From the NCBI RefSeq assembly GCF_016808095.1, contig NC_068980.1, positions 8,652,501 to 8,716,500 on the forward strand: a stretch of DNA of 64,000 nucleotides. The letters are read 5' to 3'. Shown here one piece after another: positions 16,238 to 29,291 of the stretch (within the stretch, counting starts at the first letter, position 1; the number at the start of each line of letters is the position of its first letter). Below the pieces are notes generated by a model, which was not told where the DNA came from, made no database searches, and worked only from the letters and a program-made list of their open reading frames with translations. The position numbers and the translations under genes were made by a program. This DNA comes from Vigna angularis (taxonomy: Eukaryota > Streptophyta > Magnoliopsida > Fabales > Fabaceae).

Positions 16238-16433
16238 GCTCTGATACCATGTTAGAAGTGGACTTTAAGTCTAAGTCAATTCCATAAAACCGGCTTGTAA
16301 AGTGAGGTTTACATCCACTTATAAACTAAGAATTAGTTTAATCTCTAGTCGATGTGGCACTTCCAACACACCTCCTTCACGCCGAGATATAGACATTTCG
16401 TGTGTGATAGTAGAAATTGGATAATCCGATAAC
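16238..16433 (-). mobile_element. TRIM-like fragment: one short LTR with PBS
   Basis: On the minus strand a 119-bp LTR (16368-16250) starts TGTTGGAAGTGCC and ends CTTCTAACA. It is followed at once by TGGTATCAGAGC (16249-16238), the initiator-tRNA-Met primer site. A purine-rich GAAGGAGG lies just upstream of the LTR, like a polypurine tract. Related internal text (ATAGTAGAAATT then TCCGATAAC) occurs on both sides of the LTR. This looks like part of a terminal-repeat retrotransposon in miniature with internal sequence on both sides. It lies about 170 bp upstream of the WSD promoter. Confidence 0.6.
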
Positions 16434-16745
16434 GAGTAGAATAGAAGAATAAAATGTCCACTTAAAACTCGTTAGGATTCAAACCTTGAAAAACAATCAT
16501 CATGTATATATTAATACATAACTAATTTTTTTAGAAGAAAAAGGAATTCACTGTGCTTTATTTGGCTAAAAACATTATATTATCAGAATAAATCTTTATT
16601 TGTAATTTTAAACTCACATTTTCAATATTATTGATTATAACCTCTTTTTTATAATACTTTTACAAATTATTTTTTGTAAGTCCTTTTATTTTACATGTTT
16701 TAACTTTTTAAAAAACCTTATATAATTTCATTGAATATTTCTCTA

Positions 16746-16748
<3 letters not shown>

Positions 16749-16798
<50 letters not shown>
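16749..16798. repeat. (TA)n microsatellite
   Basis: About 50 bp of alternating TA. Confidence 0.95.
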
Positions 16799-16799
<1 letters not shown>

Positions 16800-17484
16800 C
16801 TGTTGGCATTTTTTTTTCCATGAAGGAACAGGATAGAAATTTCGTATTGTTTGAACGTGTGGATGGAAATGAACTTAATTCTAAGGTGGCTAGATTAAGC
16901 TGAAGCGCACGTGTATTTCAAATTTCATGTGAATCATCACATTCACTAAGTAAAATTAAGCAACTTTAATTTTATTTGGTAGGTGTGGAAACATTTCTTT
17001 TTCATTGACTCACGTGCTTTTTTTTAATCCACAAACTTAAGTAAAATTACAAGATATGTATTGCAGCAATTTCTCACTACCATATTTCATGTCAATTATT
17101 AGATAATCAATTTTGAAGATATGGTTGATTAATTTTAAATTGTTTATAAACTAGTGTGTATAGCCGTGTAACGCACGAGATTTTTTTAATAAATCTGATT
17201 TTAAATTTTTTTATTTAATCTTCTTTAATATTTTAGTATGAGTTTGTAATTGTTTATAAAATATATATATAATTATATGTAGAATTAAACTACTTTTTCT
17301 TTTTATAATTTATAAAAGAGGATACATCTATTTGGTATCTTTATTTTTCCAATCCTATCCTTTTAATTACTATATTTTAAATTTAAATAAAGTTTTAACA
17401 TTTTAGTAACTACTCACTAATGATAAAAAAATAAAATTTATAATGACTTATTAAGACAAGTGTAATCCACAAATAAATAAATAA

Positions 17485-17487
<3 letters not shown>

Positions 17488-17527
<40 letters not shown>
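17488..17527. repeat. (TA)n microsatellite
   Basis: About 38 bp of TA preceded by an (AAAT)n run, just left of the probable solo LTR. Confidence 0.9.
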
Positions 17528-17532
<5 letters not shown>

Positions 17533-17557
17533 TTGAATAAATATTTTACATAAAAAG

Positions 17558-20500
17558 TGTAACATACAAAAAATTCACCCTTTAAAATTCAAAATTTAAA
17601 ATAACATAATAATACATTTACAGTAATACCCCGTAACCTCATACATAAATCTATACATAAGTTTTATGCTCAGACTTTAACTGAAACTATAACATTGAAT
17701 TCCTCTAATTTGTTCCTCCATCTCTTCCTTCATCTGCACAGGATCACGTGACGATTCTTCTTCTGCTCCCGTATAACAAATACGTTATACGATCATCGCA
17801 AAAATATGATTTTTCCAATACATGCACAAATAAGTAAGGGTGAGCTAACATGCAACACATCATTTATAAAACATGCATAATTGCTTAGATATAACCATCA
17901 TATAACATTTATGACACATATCATCATATATCATCATACCACAAATCTCATAAAACACTCGAACCACAATCCCAAAAATCACCACAATATTCGCTAAACA
18001 CTCATCCGGATGATACGTTGATGAGCGGTCACGGGAGGTTATGCACTTGTGATGACTTTTGCTTTCTTACAAATACACTTCCAAAATACTTCATACCATT
18101 CACAAGGTTAGTCCCCTCACTATGTCCAAAACCGGCACATAGACCAGGACCTCCTGCTCCTCTCACCACATAATTCCTCCTTCTCTACTTGAGACTGGAT
18201 GAATTACTAGAGTATCAGGATAACCTCCAACTACGGGACCCTCAACATCAACACACACACTAATAACATAACCTTTTAGAATCTCTCCATGAGATTCATA
18301 CCATACTCATTCCTCAACCCACATTATACCATTACAAAACCTCCCCACAATGCTCATATCATGAGCAAATGCATAATCTCATGCATTAACACATATCACA
18401 TAACATCATATATTCCAAACATTTACACGCATAATTTCGTTCAACTTAGAATCCAACATTAAATGTAGAATACATTTGAACGAGCACTATTCACCGAACC
18501 CTATTTGGACAAACGTCCCTATGTTAATTGAACGAACGCCACTATGCTAATTGGATGAACGCCACTATGCTAATTGAACGAACGCCACTATGCTAATTGG
18601 ATGAACGCCACTATGCTAACTGGACGAACGCTAATGAGATTCAACACACTCACACCGAACGCTAAAACCGAGCACCATAACCGACCGAACGCTATGTGAA
18701 CGAACGCTAATTGCCGAACACTGATCACTATTTGGACGAACGCTAGAAAATCATGCTCTGTAGGTCGAACGCTAAAACACAACTCCGTATTGACCGAACA
18801 CTCTTAGAACGAACGCTGTTAGATCAAACCCTACTAGGCCGAACGCTCAAGAACGAACACCATGTTGGATTCAACACTACTGAGCCGAACGCTAAGATGA
18901 ATTACTTAGGCCAAACGCTAAGATCAATTACTTAGGCCGAACGCTAAACCATTAGACACCATATTGAATTTTTCACTGTTTGGACGAACACTGGTCGAAC
19001 GCTACAACCGAACATCATTTAGGTTGACTACTGTTTGGGACGAATGTTTAAGATCAACCTCTTAGGCTCGACACTAAAACATCAAACGTTAATAAACCGA
19101 ACACTATTTTAACGAACACTAAGATTGAACACTTGGACTTAATTGTATAGACGAACGTTTAAATATTAAACCTCCTCAAAACCGAACGTTCAAGATTCAA
19201 ACCTAAGAATACCAACTTAAGGTTGAACGCTCACAAACACAATTCAACCAAGGCCGAACGCTACACTCACAATGAAGGAAGAACGCTAACGCTCGCCTAA
19301 TACGAAACCGAATGTTCAATTGAAACTACAAATTCTTAGGACCGAACGTTCGAGATAGACCGAACGTTCACTAATACATCAAAACCGAACGTTCAGGATT
19401 CAAACCTAAGAATACCGAACGCTCATAATTGAAACTTAAGACTACCACTTGAAGACCGAACACTCAAGATTGAACCTCATAATATCAATTTATGAAAGCA
19501 CACTCAAGATTGAAGCCTAATATACCAAAGAACGAACGCTCACAATCATTAATCTACCAAAACCGAACGCTCGATATTGCTAAGAATACTTGACTAAGGA
19601 CGAACGTTTAAGATTACTAATTCTATGCAGTTTGAACGAACGTGTAATATGTTTCTAACTTTATCTAAGGACGAACGTGAACGCTCGTTAGCTTAAAACA
19701 TCAAACCGAACGCTCACTACTATCCAGGGACATTCGCTATCTGAGAACAAGGAATATCAAGACCGAACGCTCGCTACAACCTATAGGCGTTCGCTATTTG
19801 AGGACAATGAACATCTAGACCGAACGCTCAAGATTGTTACCCGAGAATACCAATATAAGAACGAGCGTTTATATTCACTAATACACCAAGGCCGAACGTT
19901 TAAGATTCAAACTTAGAATATTAAATTAAAGCCGAACGCTCACAATCACTAATACCCAAGAATGAACACTTACGATCCAAACTTAAGAATCCTAAATTAA
20001 AGGACGAACGACTACAATTACTAATGCACTGAATACATTTTGGACGAACGTTTAATACCTTAGAACACAAAACCGAACGCTCACAGAACAAGTCCAGAAC
20101 GAACGTAACGCTCGTTACTGGAAGAGGCAAGACCGAACGGTTAATTTGTCCAACTACGAGCGTTAGTTGAGCGAACGCTCGTTCTATACTTTAAAATTTG
20201 GCCGAACACGAGCACTAATTGGACGAACGTCCAATTTTGACTCACCAAAATTGAACGAACGTGCATTCTGCAGAATTCTGCAGAATCGCACAGAATGCAG
20301 AGAAAACCCAGAAACCCCTATCTTCATCTCCTTCTTCCCAAATTTTACCCAGATTTGCATCAATTACAACATATTTCAACAATCCAACAAAAAGATCTAA
20401 CTCCCCTTACCTGGTTTTCTCCAAGCACAATCATCCTACAGCCAAGCACTCTGCCCCGATCGGAACGACGAAAACGTTCGGTTGAAAAGAAGCCCTCTAC

Positions 20501-20749
20501 TCCGCGGAGGCCATGGTAGCATCAGAGTTGAATTCCTATGGTTCAAGGTGCTGGAATTCTAGAGAGAAGCGAGAGAATTTGGAGATGAAGTTTTTTTTTA
20601 GAGTGAGGAAGAATGGGTTCCTCCCTGTGAACTCTCCATCCCCCCGAGACAAAATGCTACCCCTCCCCCTTTTCTCCCTTCCTCAATAATTGAAATCAAC
20701 ATGCAAGAAGTGGGTGTCCCCACCACTAACAAAAATTGAGGTCCTTACA
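17558..20749 (-). mobile_element. Probable solo LTR, about 3.2 kb, of a Ty3/gypsy-like element
   Basis: The interval begins TGTAACATAC and ends GGTCCTTACA, so on the minus strand it reads TGTAAGGACC to GTATGTTACA: a TG...CA LTR with TGTAA/TTACA inverted ends. The flanks are AAAAG and AAAAA, a 4-of-5 match for a target duplication in an A-rich site. No primer site, polypurine tract or coding sequence adjoins either end, which is why I call it solo. The middle (18480-20250) is a dense array of CGAACG motifs. Orientation is inferred only from the familiar TGTAAGGACC start. Confidence 0.5.
18480..20250 (+). repeat. Degenerate CGAACG array
   Basis: Dozens of copies of CGAACG, mostly as CCGAACGCT, GACGAACG or CCGAACGTTC, spaced 15-50 bp apart. 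In the second half longer units appear (CCGAACGTTCAAGATT followed by CAAACCTAAGAATACC). The motif is often palindromic (GAACGTTC). Long open frames here are by-products of the short period and carry no recognisable protein. Confidence 0.9.
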
Positions 20750-23639
20750 AAAAATCTTGGTCATCTTTGTCCTGACATAGAAGTTGTTTGGAACAGGAAT
20801 TTTAGCCTCTTTTTTTCAAACAAAATATATTCAAGAACTTCTCTACAAAGTACAAAAAAATTATGTAATTTTTGTTTTCAAATTTAATAAATTAGTGTAA
20901 ATTTTTTTTTAAATTATAAAAATAGACAAATCATGTCAATTTAGTACGATTTTATTATAAAAAAATTATATCAACTTGATATCACTTTGGTGTATTATAT
21001 ATTTTTTTAAAATTTTAATTGAAGTATATACATATAAACTAAAATCATGTTAACTTAATACGATTTGAATGTGTTATAATTTATTTTAATTTTAATTAAA
21101 ATTGTGTCAGTTTGGTACAGTGATATAAACTGAAATCATATGTTTCATAAGATAAAATTATATATCTATGTTCCATAATAAATTTGTTACAATCTATCCA
21201 TAGCTATAATTTGAAGAAAATATAATTGACATTAAACCATAAGGCATAATTAAAAAAAAAAAAAAGCAACGAATATCAATGTAATTCTTAATTTCTTTTT
21301 AGTGTTTTTTTTTATAGAAGGTGGTGATAGTTTTAATGTAGAAAATATTTGTATTTTGAAAAAAAGTTTTTGTGATTCATATCTACTTGTACCTTTAATG
21401 GGCTTCCATATGCTGTCCACATATATCTTACCTGTAACTAAATATTCGGTTAGCATTTGTTGGTGTACTATTGATGACTAATTAATGGTTTATGCATTTT
21501 ATTCATGTTATTAATTATAGTGGACATGGCCTATGCATTTTGCATTCTTCTATGAGAAAAACTAATACAAATCATAACATACAATCTTATATTTTATTTT
21601 TAATGATGTTATTCCTATAATTGTACATTTATGTTTCAATTATTTTTTTCATTTATGTTGTAAAATTTTCTTTACTTAATTTATTTGACCAATTGAACAT
21701 TAGAAAATTATTTTTTTATTTTAAATTTAATTTACAAATCTCATTTTATTTTAAAACTTTTTATTACACTTTCTTTTTTAAAATTCGAGGGAAAAATATT
21801 ATCATCATTGTTAATTAATTATTTATAAATAATTAATTTAAAAAATTAAATAATTTTTAAAAATATTATTTCTATTTGGTAGATTATTCTTGATTAAGAT
21901 TACAAATATATTTAATCCATTACTTTTTCATAAATGAGCATTTTCAATTTTAATTTATACCCAGATTTGTTAAAACGTAATCAAAAGCATTTTTGTTATT
22001 GATTATATTACAAAATTAATTTTTATGTTTTTAATATTACATTAATAATATCTATTAGAAACTTTCAGTTCATTTTTAATTATTTTTACTTTTATTTCTC
22101 AATCTAAACAGCTTTTGTTTTGTACTCGCATTTTCTTATTTTATTTCATTTTTCCTGTAATTCAAACCAAACTGTAGAGTTCTCAGGATTTTGTTATTTT
22201 GTTAGCCTTTAAAATTTTTATCTTTTACTCCTTAATCAAACTTTTAATTGGTTTTAATTTTTTTTTATCTTTGTCAGTAAAAAATAGTGCTAATTGGTAG
22301 TGTGATAGACTGTAGAAATTTGATGACACAGACACATGCAATGTTTTTATAAACTGTATTTTAAGTTTCTCATTTGTTGATATCATCAATAGCATCAGAC
22401 GGGCATCAACCTAATATAAACTTTTTATATTACTATGTTAGCGGTCATATAAAAAGATAATAAATGTTTTTGTTAAAATAACATAAATATATATTAATAA
22501 TCTGAATACAATTTTTAATATACAAATTTCACATTTGTTTCGTTAAAATTCATCCACTTAAAGAAATGTTGACCAAAATTATAGCGGGAAAGAAACTTAG
22601 CTACCCTAAGTTTGTCTCATACACACACATCTATTTCATAATTAATTAATATGATTGAGAATGAGAGACGATAAAATAAAAAAGAAAGGTACGATTCTAA
22701 TATAAATAACTTTGAAATGTTCGTAGAGACGATAAATATCATGATGAAAAATAATGATTGGGATCGAACTCTAAAACGCTAACATGTGAGAGTTTGTTTA
22801 AATTTAAAAAATAAAGTGTTTTAAGTTATAAAAAGTTCAATAGTTTTTATTAAATATTTCTTTATGATCCTTTCGCTTTGTTTTTGTTTTTTCAATGAGG
22901 AGGTTTTGATTAGGAATATTTTAAATGTTTTTTATAAAAAAAATTATGTTTTATGGTTGGTTTTAAGGTGATGTAATTTTTTTTTCATATTCTCCATGAT
23001 TAGGAATTTTCTTCATATTTGTTTTATGTAGAGAAAATATCAAATTGTAATATTTAACATTTTTTTAGTATTCAATATTCTTTGGTCTAATGGGTCAGTC
23101 TTGTTAAAAATTTATTGTTGAATTTATTGTTGTTATTTTTTTTAAGAGGTATAAATAGACTGCTCTCTTATAATCAATGAATTCTTCCTTTTACTTATTT
23201 AGATGTATCAATTTTTGTGGAAACTCCTAAAACACATTTATTGTTCTCAGTTTGGTTGATAAGATTCATAATAAATTGTTTTTGAATTGTTTAGTATGAT
23301 AGAGAAAATTCATGTATAATCAATTCAATGATTGTTGGCTTGTAGTATTATAGCTTTCAGGTTTATAAATAGCCTATGAAGTTTTTTCTTAAGATGGAAT
23401 AATAGGTTCAAAATTTTGTTTAGATTAGGAATACTAAGAAGCAAGAACTGTTAAATAGTCTATCTTGTGTGGTTATAAGGTAAATGGTAGGTTTCAAATT
23501 ACTAATATTCAAATGGAAAATGAAACTTACCTGTTACATTTAGCTTGGGAGTTTACTTATGGAAAAATAACTTAGATTGAACTCCTATGTATTTGATTTC
23601 TTAAAGTATTATAAATATATTTTGACTCATCATATGTAT
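20750..23639. other. Intergenic AT-rich spacer
   Basis: No supported gene, only AT-rich DNA with homopolymer runs. Positions about 21310-21385 resemble 52600-52680 (shared GAAGGTGGTGAT and an AATGtAGAAAA block), so a weak dispersed repeat is present. Confidence 0.6.
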
Positions 23640-23719
23640 ATGATGTTGTTCATGAAATTACTTTTTAGACACTAGGTAAGGGTGAGTGCATTAATGTCTG
23701 GAATGATTCTTAGTGTTCT

Positions 23720-23720
<1 letters not shown>

Positions 23721-23794
<74 letters not shown>
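23721..23794. repeat. (TA)n microsatellite
   Basis: About 73 bp of TA inside the LINE remnant. Confidence 0.95.
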
Positions 23795-23797
<3 letters not shown>

Positions 23798-24922
23798 CTA
23801 GAATTTCTTATTTTGACAGAGTAAGATTATACTTTGTTGTTAGTTGGTTAGGACAAGTACTCACTGGATCTTTGATTGTTTTTTTTTGTCAATATATGTG
23901 ATTTTTCTTCTTTAATGGTTAGTGAGGATGGAGATGTACCTAATACGATTATGAACGCTACTGGTGTATTTACTCAAAAAGTTACTAAGAAGTATTACTC
24001 TTCAGGTATGAAATGTGTGGATTAGGAAAAATCAATTTGGTTGGATGTTGTACCACCAGTGAAAACTTTAGTTCTTTGGAAGTTGTTGTATAGTCTTTTA
24101 CCTATTTATTTGGAAGTTCAAACACATGTGTGATTTTATTATCTATGTGTTCTTTATGTGAGAATAATATTGAATATTTGTCTCATTCGTTATTTTAGTG
24201 TGTGTGGTTGTGGGAATGGTTGAACGAGTATTTTTTTCACGATTTGCAATTTCTCTTTTTGGATTTGGTTGTTCAACTTATGAAGTCTCCTTATAATCCT
24301 TTGCCTAAAGTGATTGAAGTGGTTGTCATTCTTGAGATTATCTAGATCATTTAGAGGATGAGAAACCATAACATATTTTAGGTTCTAATTGCTTTTACTT
24401 CTCCTATTTTCCAAATTAAAGATTTTGTGTGTATATGCGTATGTTAGGTATAAATCTAAAAAACATGAGTAATAATGTTTATGATTTTTGGGTGTTGAAA
24501 TTTTTCAATATTCAAATTAAGGAGGGTAGGATGGTTTGATTTACAGACGTAATATGAAAATTTTCATCTGCTAATTGACTTAAGGTGAATATTGATAGTA
24601 CAGTTAGTGATTGTCCTAGTTTAGCTACATGTGCTAGTATTTTTAAAGAAAGTCAAGGTAAATATATGTAGATAGCTTTTCACACGTTCTTTAGGGAGGC
24701 ATATTTTATGTTGATCATTTATGCTTTTGAGTAAGCTTGGATGGAGGACTTTTAGAGACTTTGGTTAAAGATTGATTTTACTTTAGTTTGTCATGGTTTT
24801 TTTAATCAACGAGTGGTTTCTTGGAGTCTTAGAGCAAGATGACGCCGATGCTTCCTTTTTTGTAAGCATATTCAGTTCAAAGTTTTCATGTTTTTCGTGA
24901 AGAAAATCATTGTACTGATAAG

Positions 24923-26112
24923 TGTTGACTGCAAAACCAACGACAAATGCACCGGTCGTAGCGTAACAAGTGATAAATATCGTTTTCTCTTAAGGGACTT
25001 GTTCAACACTTAACAACTCTTGCATTTTAACTTACTTAGGCCTCAAAGTTCACACAAATGCAAGAAAATCATTTTTGGTATTTTCATCAAATAGTTGGTG
25101 TGCAAGGAAATGTAACATAGTGTATTTACAATTTGTTAAGATTAGAGTTCATCTACTTCACTCTCATGCATTGACAAACATCTCAAATCTACATTCATGC
25201 CAAAATCAACTCACAAACATACTCAAATCATATCCCTAGAGCCTTTAAGCCTATGATAACTCATCAAGTTTCAATTCCTTAACAAGCAATCATGCATTAA
25301 GTTCAAGAGTCTAAGATTATCAATGAATCAAGTTCTATTCCTAGATACAAGCATCGATTAGGCATTCAATTTCAAGTATAGATTCTAAAGATATTTTCTA
25401 ACACCTCAAGAATCATAAATCAAGCATGGGAACAATCCATATCAAGCATTAAGGATAGAAATTGAATACTAACATGAATTGGAAAAACATATATCATTAA
25501 TAGCACAAAATTACACAACAGTTTCATGTTTTACAACTAATATCAACAAATAAGAATAGTCCTCCATAGATCAGAACTTAAAGTTCTACAAAATTGATGC
25601 TCTCTAACTTGTAACTTGTTGGGCGAGTCATTTTTTCGTCTAGTGACTTGAATACTGCAGGTTTAGGCAGTCAAACTCGCCCAGCGAGCAGCCAGCTCTC
25701 CCAACGAGTTGTGCTCTCATGTTTTACGTTGTCAAACTCGCCCAACGAGTTTCGGCATCTAAAGGTGAATTTCTAGTCATCCGAGGATGGTTCATGGTGG
25801 TATAACCCTACAGGTGAGTCTTCTCTTGACTTTTGCAGCCTTAGGTGTAATTCTAGAGCCCCTGAAGTGGGTATTTGTCTAAAAATAATTTTTTTCTTGT
25901 CCAACTATGCTTCCTTGAGTTCCAGTTTGTTGTCCTCCTCCACAAGTGCTTCATATTCACTTATTTTACACTTATAGACAAAGAGATTAGAGATAAAACA
26001 ACTAAAATAATAAATATACTAAACTTCAGGATAAAATAAGATTGAAGTTAGGAAATAGTTTATTTATTCACAACAATAGACACACAAAAGTAGATAAAAA
26101 GGGATCTTATCA
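24923..26112. mobile_element. Solo LTR, about 1.19 kb
   Basis: It begins TGTTGACTGC and ends CTTATCA, a TG...CA unit flanked by a perfect 5-bp duplication, ATAAG (24918-24922 and 26113-26117). It contains no internal coding region. Text near 25620-25760 includes repeated AACTCGCCCAaCGAGT palindromic motifs. The LINE reading frame that it splits continues on the far side, which independently supports both boundaries. Confidence 0.82.
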
Positions 26113-28321
26113 ATAAGATAACTAATTTGACCTTTACTCATAAATAACCGTATAAGTGGTTTGATGTTTTACTTCCATACCTTTATTTAGAATTTTTTTC
26201 ATAATAGGTTTGTCTACATTTTGTGAAGTGCAATTTTTTATCATAAGTTTGGTGTTACCCTTAAGCTTTGTATTTGTTTATTTTTTCTTTTTTTTAATAA
26301 ATTTTTATGTGATGACAAATGATTAATAGGTGTCAAGAATGTTAGTATACCTATATATCAGAGTTCATAGTGATGTCTAATATGAGATAATTGAGAAAAT
26401 TATTTTCATACTTTTTATAATTTGATGAATTACTACAAGTTCTTAAAATGATTTGTTTTTAAATTTTTTATTTCTAAATTTTAAAAATAAACAAGTGCCT
26501 AAAAATAGTATAACAAGTATTTGTGTAATCTTAATAAATTTTAAATAGAAAAAAAATATAAATTTTACATAGAGCATATAGTTAATTCTCTTTTTCATCA
26601 AAATTTTAGTTTTTAAAATTTTAATTTCTCTGAACTTTTTGTAAGAATAAAAAAAATTGAATATCGTTGTATTTTTCATATTGTATCTTTAATTAGGGAG
26701 GTAGTAATGTGAAGATCAAATTTAATTCGTTAGATTTTCTTTTTCAAATATGTAAGTAGTTTTTTTTTACTAAATATTTCGTGTAGTTTTTTCTTCTATT
26801 TGGATGTTTTGTAGAGTAAGAATGTTCTTGGTTTAAGATTTGATTTTTAGTATTAGTAAGAAGTTCAATTGAATTCCAAAAATAAATAGAGAATAATTTG
26901 CTAAGTTAATTTTAGCTTTTAATCAATTGAATAATTGTTGAGATATGTAATGTTAAAATTATATTTTTTTTGGAATGGATTTATATACTTTTTCATATAA
27001 TTGTTGAAACAATTTATATGTTGAAACAATGTGAAGTGATTGTGAGATTATTGGTTAATCTGAATATTATTGTTGATGTCTTTGTTATTTTAAGATCATT
27101 GAGCTTATAATATAAATGTATACAGTAAAAATTGTGTATGAATTTTTTGATGAAATTTTTATATCAATTAATATCATTGAAGAGATGAATTATCACTCAA
27201 ATAACACTCAAGTGATAGTGTGTATAGCTTAAGCAATGGAGAGGTACATAAAAAATTATAAATTTTAAAATTCAATCCATAATTATTTAAATATATATTA
27301 CTTTAAGTCTATTTTAATATCCAAATTCATGAATTTTAAGTTTAGCCTATTTATTTTGATTTAGATTGGATAAATAGATTATATAGTTTTTTGGATTTTG
27401 GATTTTGAAAATCCAAAATCAAGGTTAATTCAAGTTAAGAAAAGTTCACTAAGACATGACAAGTTTAGGTTTGGCATAACTCATACAAGGTCAAATTGAG
27501 TTGGGTCTAAGTCATGCAAGATTCGGTTAAGTTAAGTTACACTCGTGTTAAATTGGTGAGATTGAGTCCATGTTAGATTAAATTGAGTCAGATTTAAGTA
27601 AGATCGAGTCTAGATTACAATGAATCAAGTATAATCCAAATCAATCAAAAACATACAAGACTCAAGTCTCTTTGAGTAAGACAAAATATAATTTTGACAT
27701 ATAAGACCCAAATCGGTATAAGTAATACAAGGTCTAAGTTGGGTTAAGTCAGCCTAAATCTATATCAAGTCAAGTAAATCCTAATTTGAATTGTAACACC
27801 CATGAACCTTCACATCCTTTAGTTTTCCAACTTCACACAAGACCCACTTTCACAACTCATACCCCACCAACTCACCCATCATTTATGACCCTTACTCAAT
27901 TTAAATTCAAGACACTCAAAAACACTTCATCTTTCTTCCATTTTGGACTTGCTATATTCAACACTGCATAACAAAGATACCATCACAAACTCAATAGAAC
28001 ACAACATAATCCATCTATTTCTTCTTAATCATATTCATCTCTACTTAATTGGAAAACAAGAATTGGATCTCTCTATGCCTTCTTTACTATCCTTCCCCCA
28101 TAATAAATTTATCAATCATTTTTCTCTAACAAATCTGCATCACGATTTCATCATAATGAAATAATAATACTCATCTTTTCATAAATTAATCTTAACGTTG
28201 GGTAAATGAGATAACAAGAAGAGTTGTGGACCGATCACGTTTTTCGGAATACAATCTCTAGAGTTACTCAATCTATTGAGCAATAAAATTTTAGCTTTGG
28301 ACAAGCTATTATAAGGTAAGG

Positions 28322-28650
28322 AGAAGTTTATTTATTTTTATAAGCTCTAAATATTGAAATCGTTTTACAATATGTAGATTTGGTAGAATTAATTAATTGT
28401 TTTAAAATAACATGATTATTTTGTGGTTAAACTTTGAGATAGTTGTGATAATTATAGTAGTAAGTGGAGTTTATTTATTTTTATAATCTCTAAATATTGA
28501 TTTGTCTTACAATTCATAGATTTGGTAGAATTAATTAATTTTTTAAAATAATGTGATTATTCTATGGTTAAACTTTTGAGATTGATGTCATAAATTAATA
28601 GTAGTTGTAAAGGAAATTTATTAATTTTTATAAGTTCTAAATATTAACAT
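28322..28650 (+). repeat. Tandem repeat, about 142 bp, 2.3 copies
   Basis: Copies begin near 28323, 28463 and 28608 with TTTATTTATTTTTATAAnCTC followed by TAAATATTG, and share GATTTGGTAGAATTAATTAA. The last copy is truncated. Confidence 0.75.
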
Positions 28651-29215
28651 GATTATGTGAGATGGCTTAATTGGATTAGTTATTATGATTTGTGAGTTGA
28701 GTGGATTGAATTAGTTATTAGTTGTTTTATGTTTTGATGACGAATGTATTACTATTGTGTGCATGGTATGAATATGATTATTTCTAAGGAGAAATGTCAT
28801 ATTGTTTAGTGTAGTGTATATATTGGTATAGGAATTTCGACATGAAGTCATCCTAACTTTATTAAATTCTCATACTCATAAAGAATGAGGTTTAGGTGGT
28901 GAGAGTTGAAAGAGATTCCTAGTCTACAGAATCAATATGAAATGTTACCTAACTTATAGGATGAAATGAAACTAACTCTTTCATGATGGTTTTAGGATAA
29001 AGATAATTGTTTTGGAGTATGAGAAATGTTGTTGTATACGTCTTTGGAAATCGAGTTTTATAAATTTATTCACATCTAATGTTACGAGTTAAATAATAAA
29101 TATATGATTGAAACTTCAATTATATAATATAAAATGCATGATAGAACTTCATAAAAATAAATAAATTTACCATTCATTTTTTATGGTGTTCTAGTTTCTA
29201 CCTCGAATAATCATA

Positions 29216-29218
<3 letters not shown>

Positions 29219-29288
<70 letters not shown>
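29219..29288. repeat. (TA)n microsatellite
   Basis: About 68 bp of alternating TA. Confidence 0.95.

Positions 29289-29291
<3 letters not shown>

Larger units (their letters stand above)
23640..26285 (+). pseudogene. LINE remnant: RT C-terminal, zf-RVT and RNase H-like region
   Basis: Decayed coding text with many stops. Typical plant LINE blocks can still be read in order: GECINVWNDS near 23680; a zf-RVT-like part near 24040-24200 (WLDVVPPVKTLVLWKLL, then SMCSLCENN-like); an RNase H-like part near 24580-24900 (VNIDSTVSDCPS, then the closing FREENHCTDK at about 24895-24922). A solo LTR (24923-26112) interrupts it just after that block. The frame resumes at 26118 with ITNLTFTHK and KWFDVLLPYLYLEFF, matching the usual LINE ending (NHCADKLANLG...WWDSLP). 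The left edge is uncertain. Confidence 0.7.

Noticed and set aside
17160..17190. GTGTATAGCCGTGTAACGCACGAG, a text seen in many plant repeats
   Set aside because: No ends, TIRs or target duplication could be found nearby, so no element is called.
18588..20485. Open frames in the CGAACG array and after it
   Set aside because: Short-period repeats and LTR sequence; translations are repetitive and have no family features.
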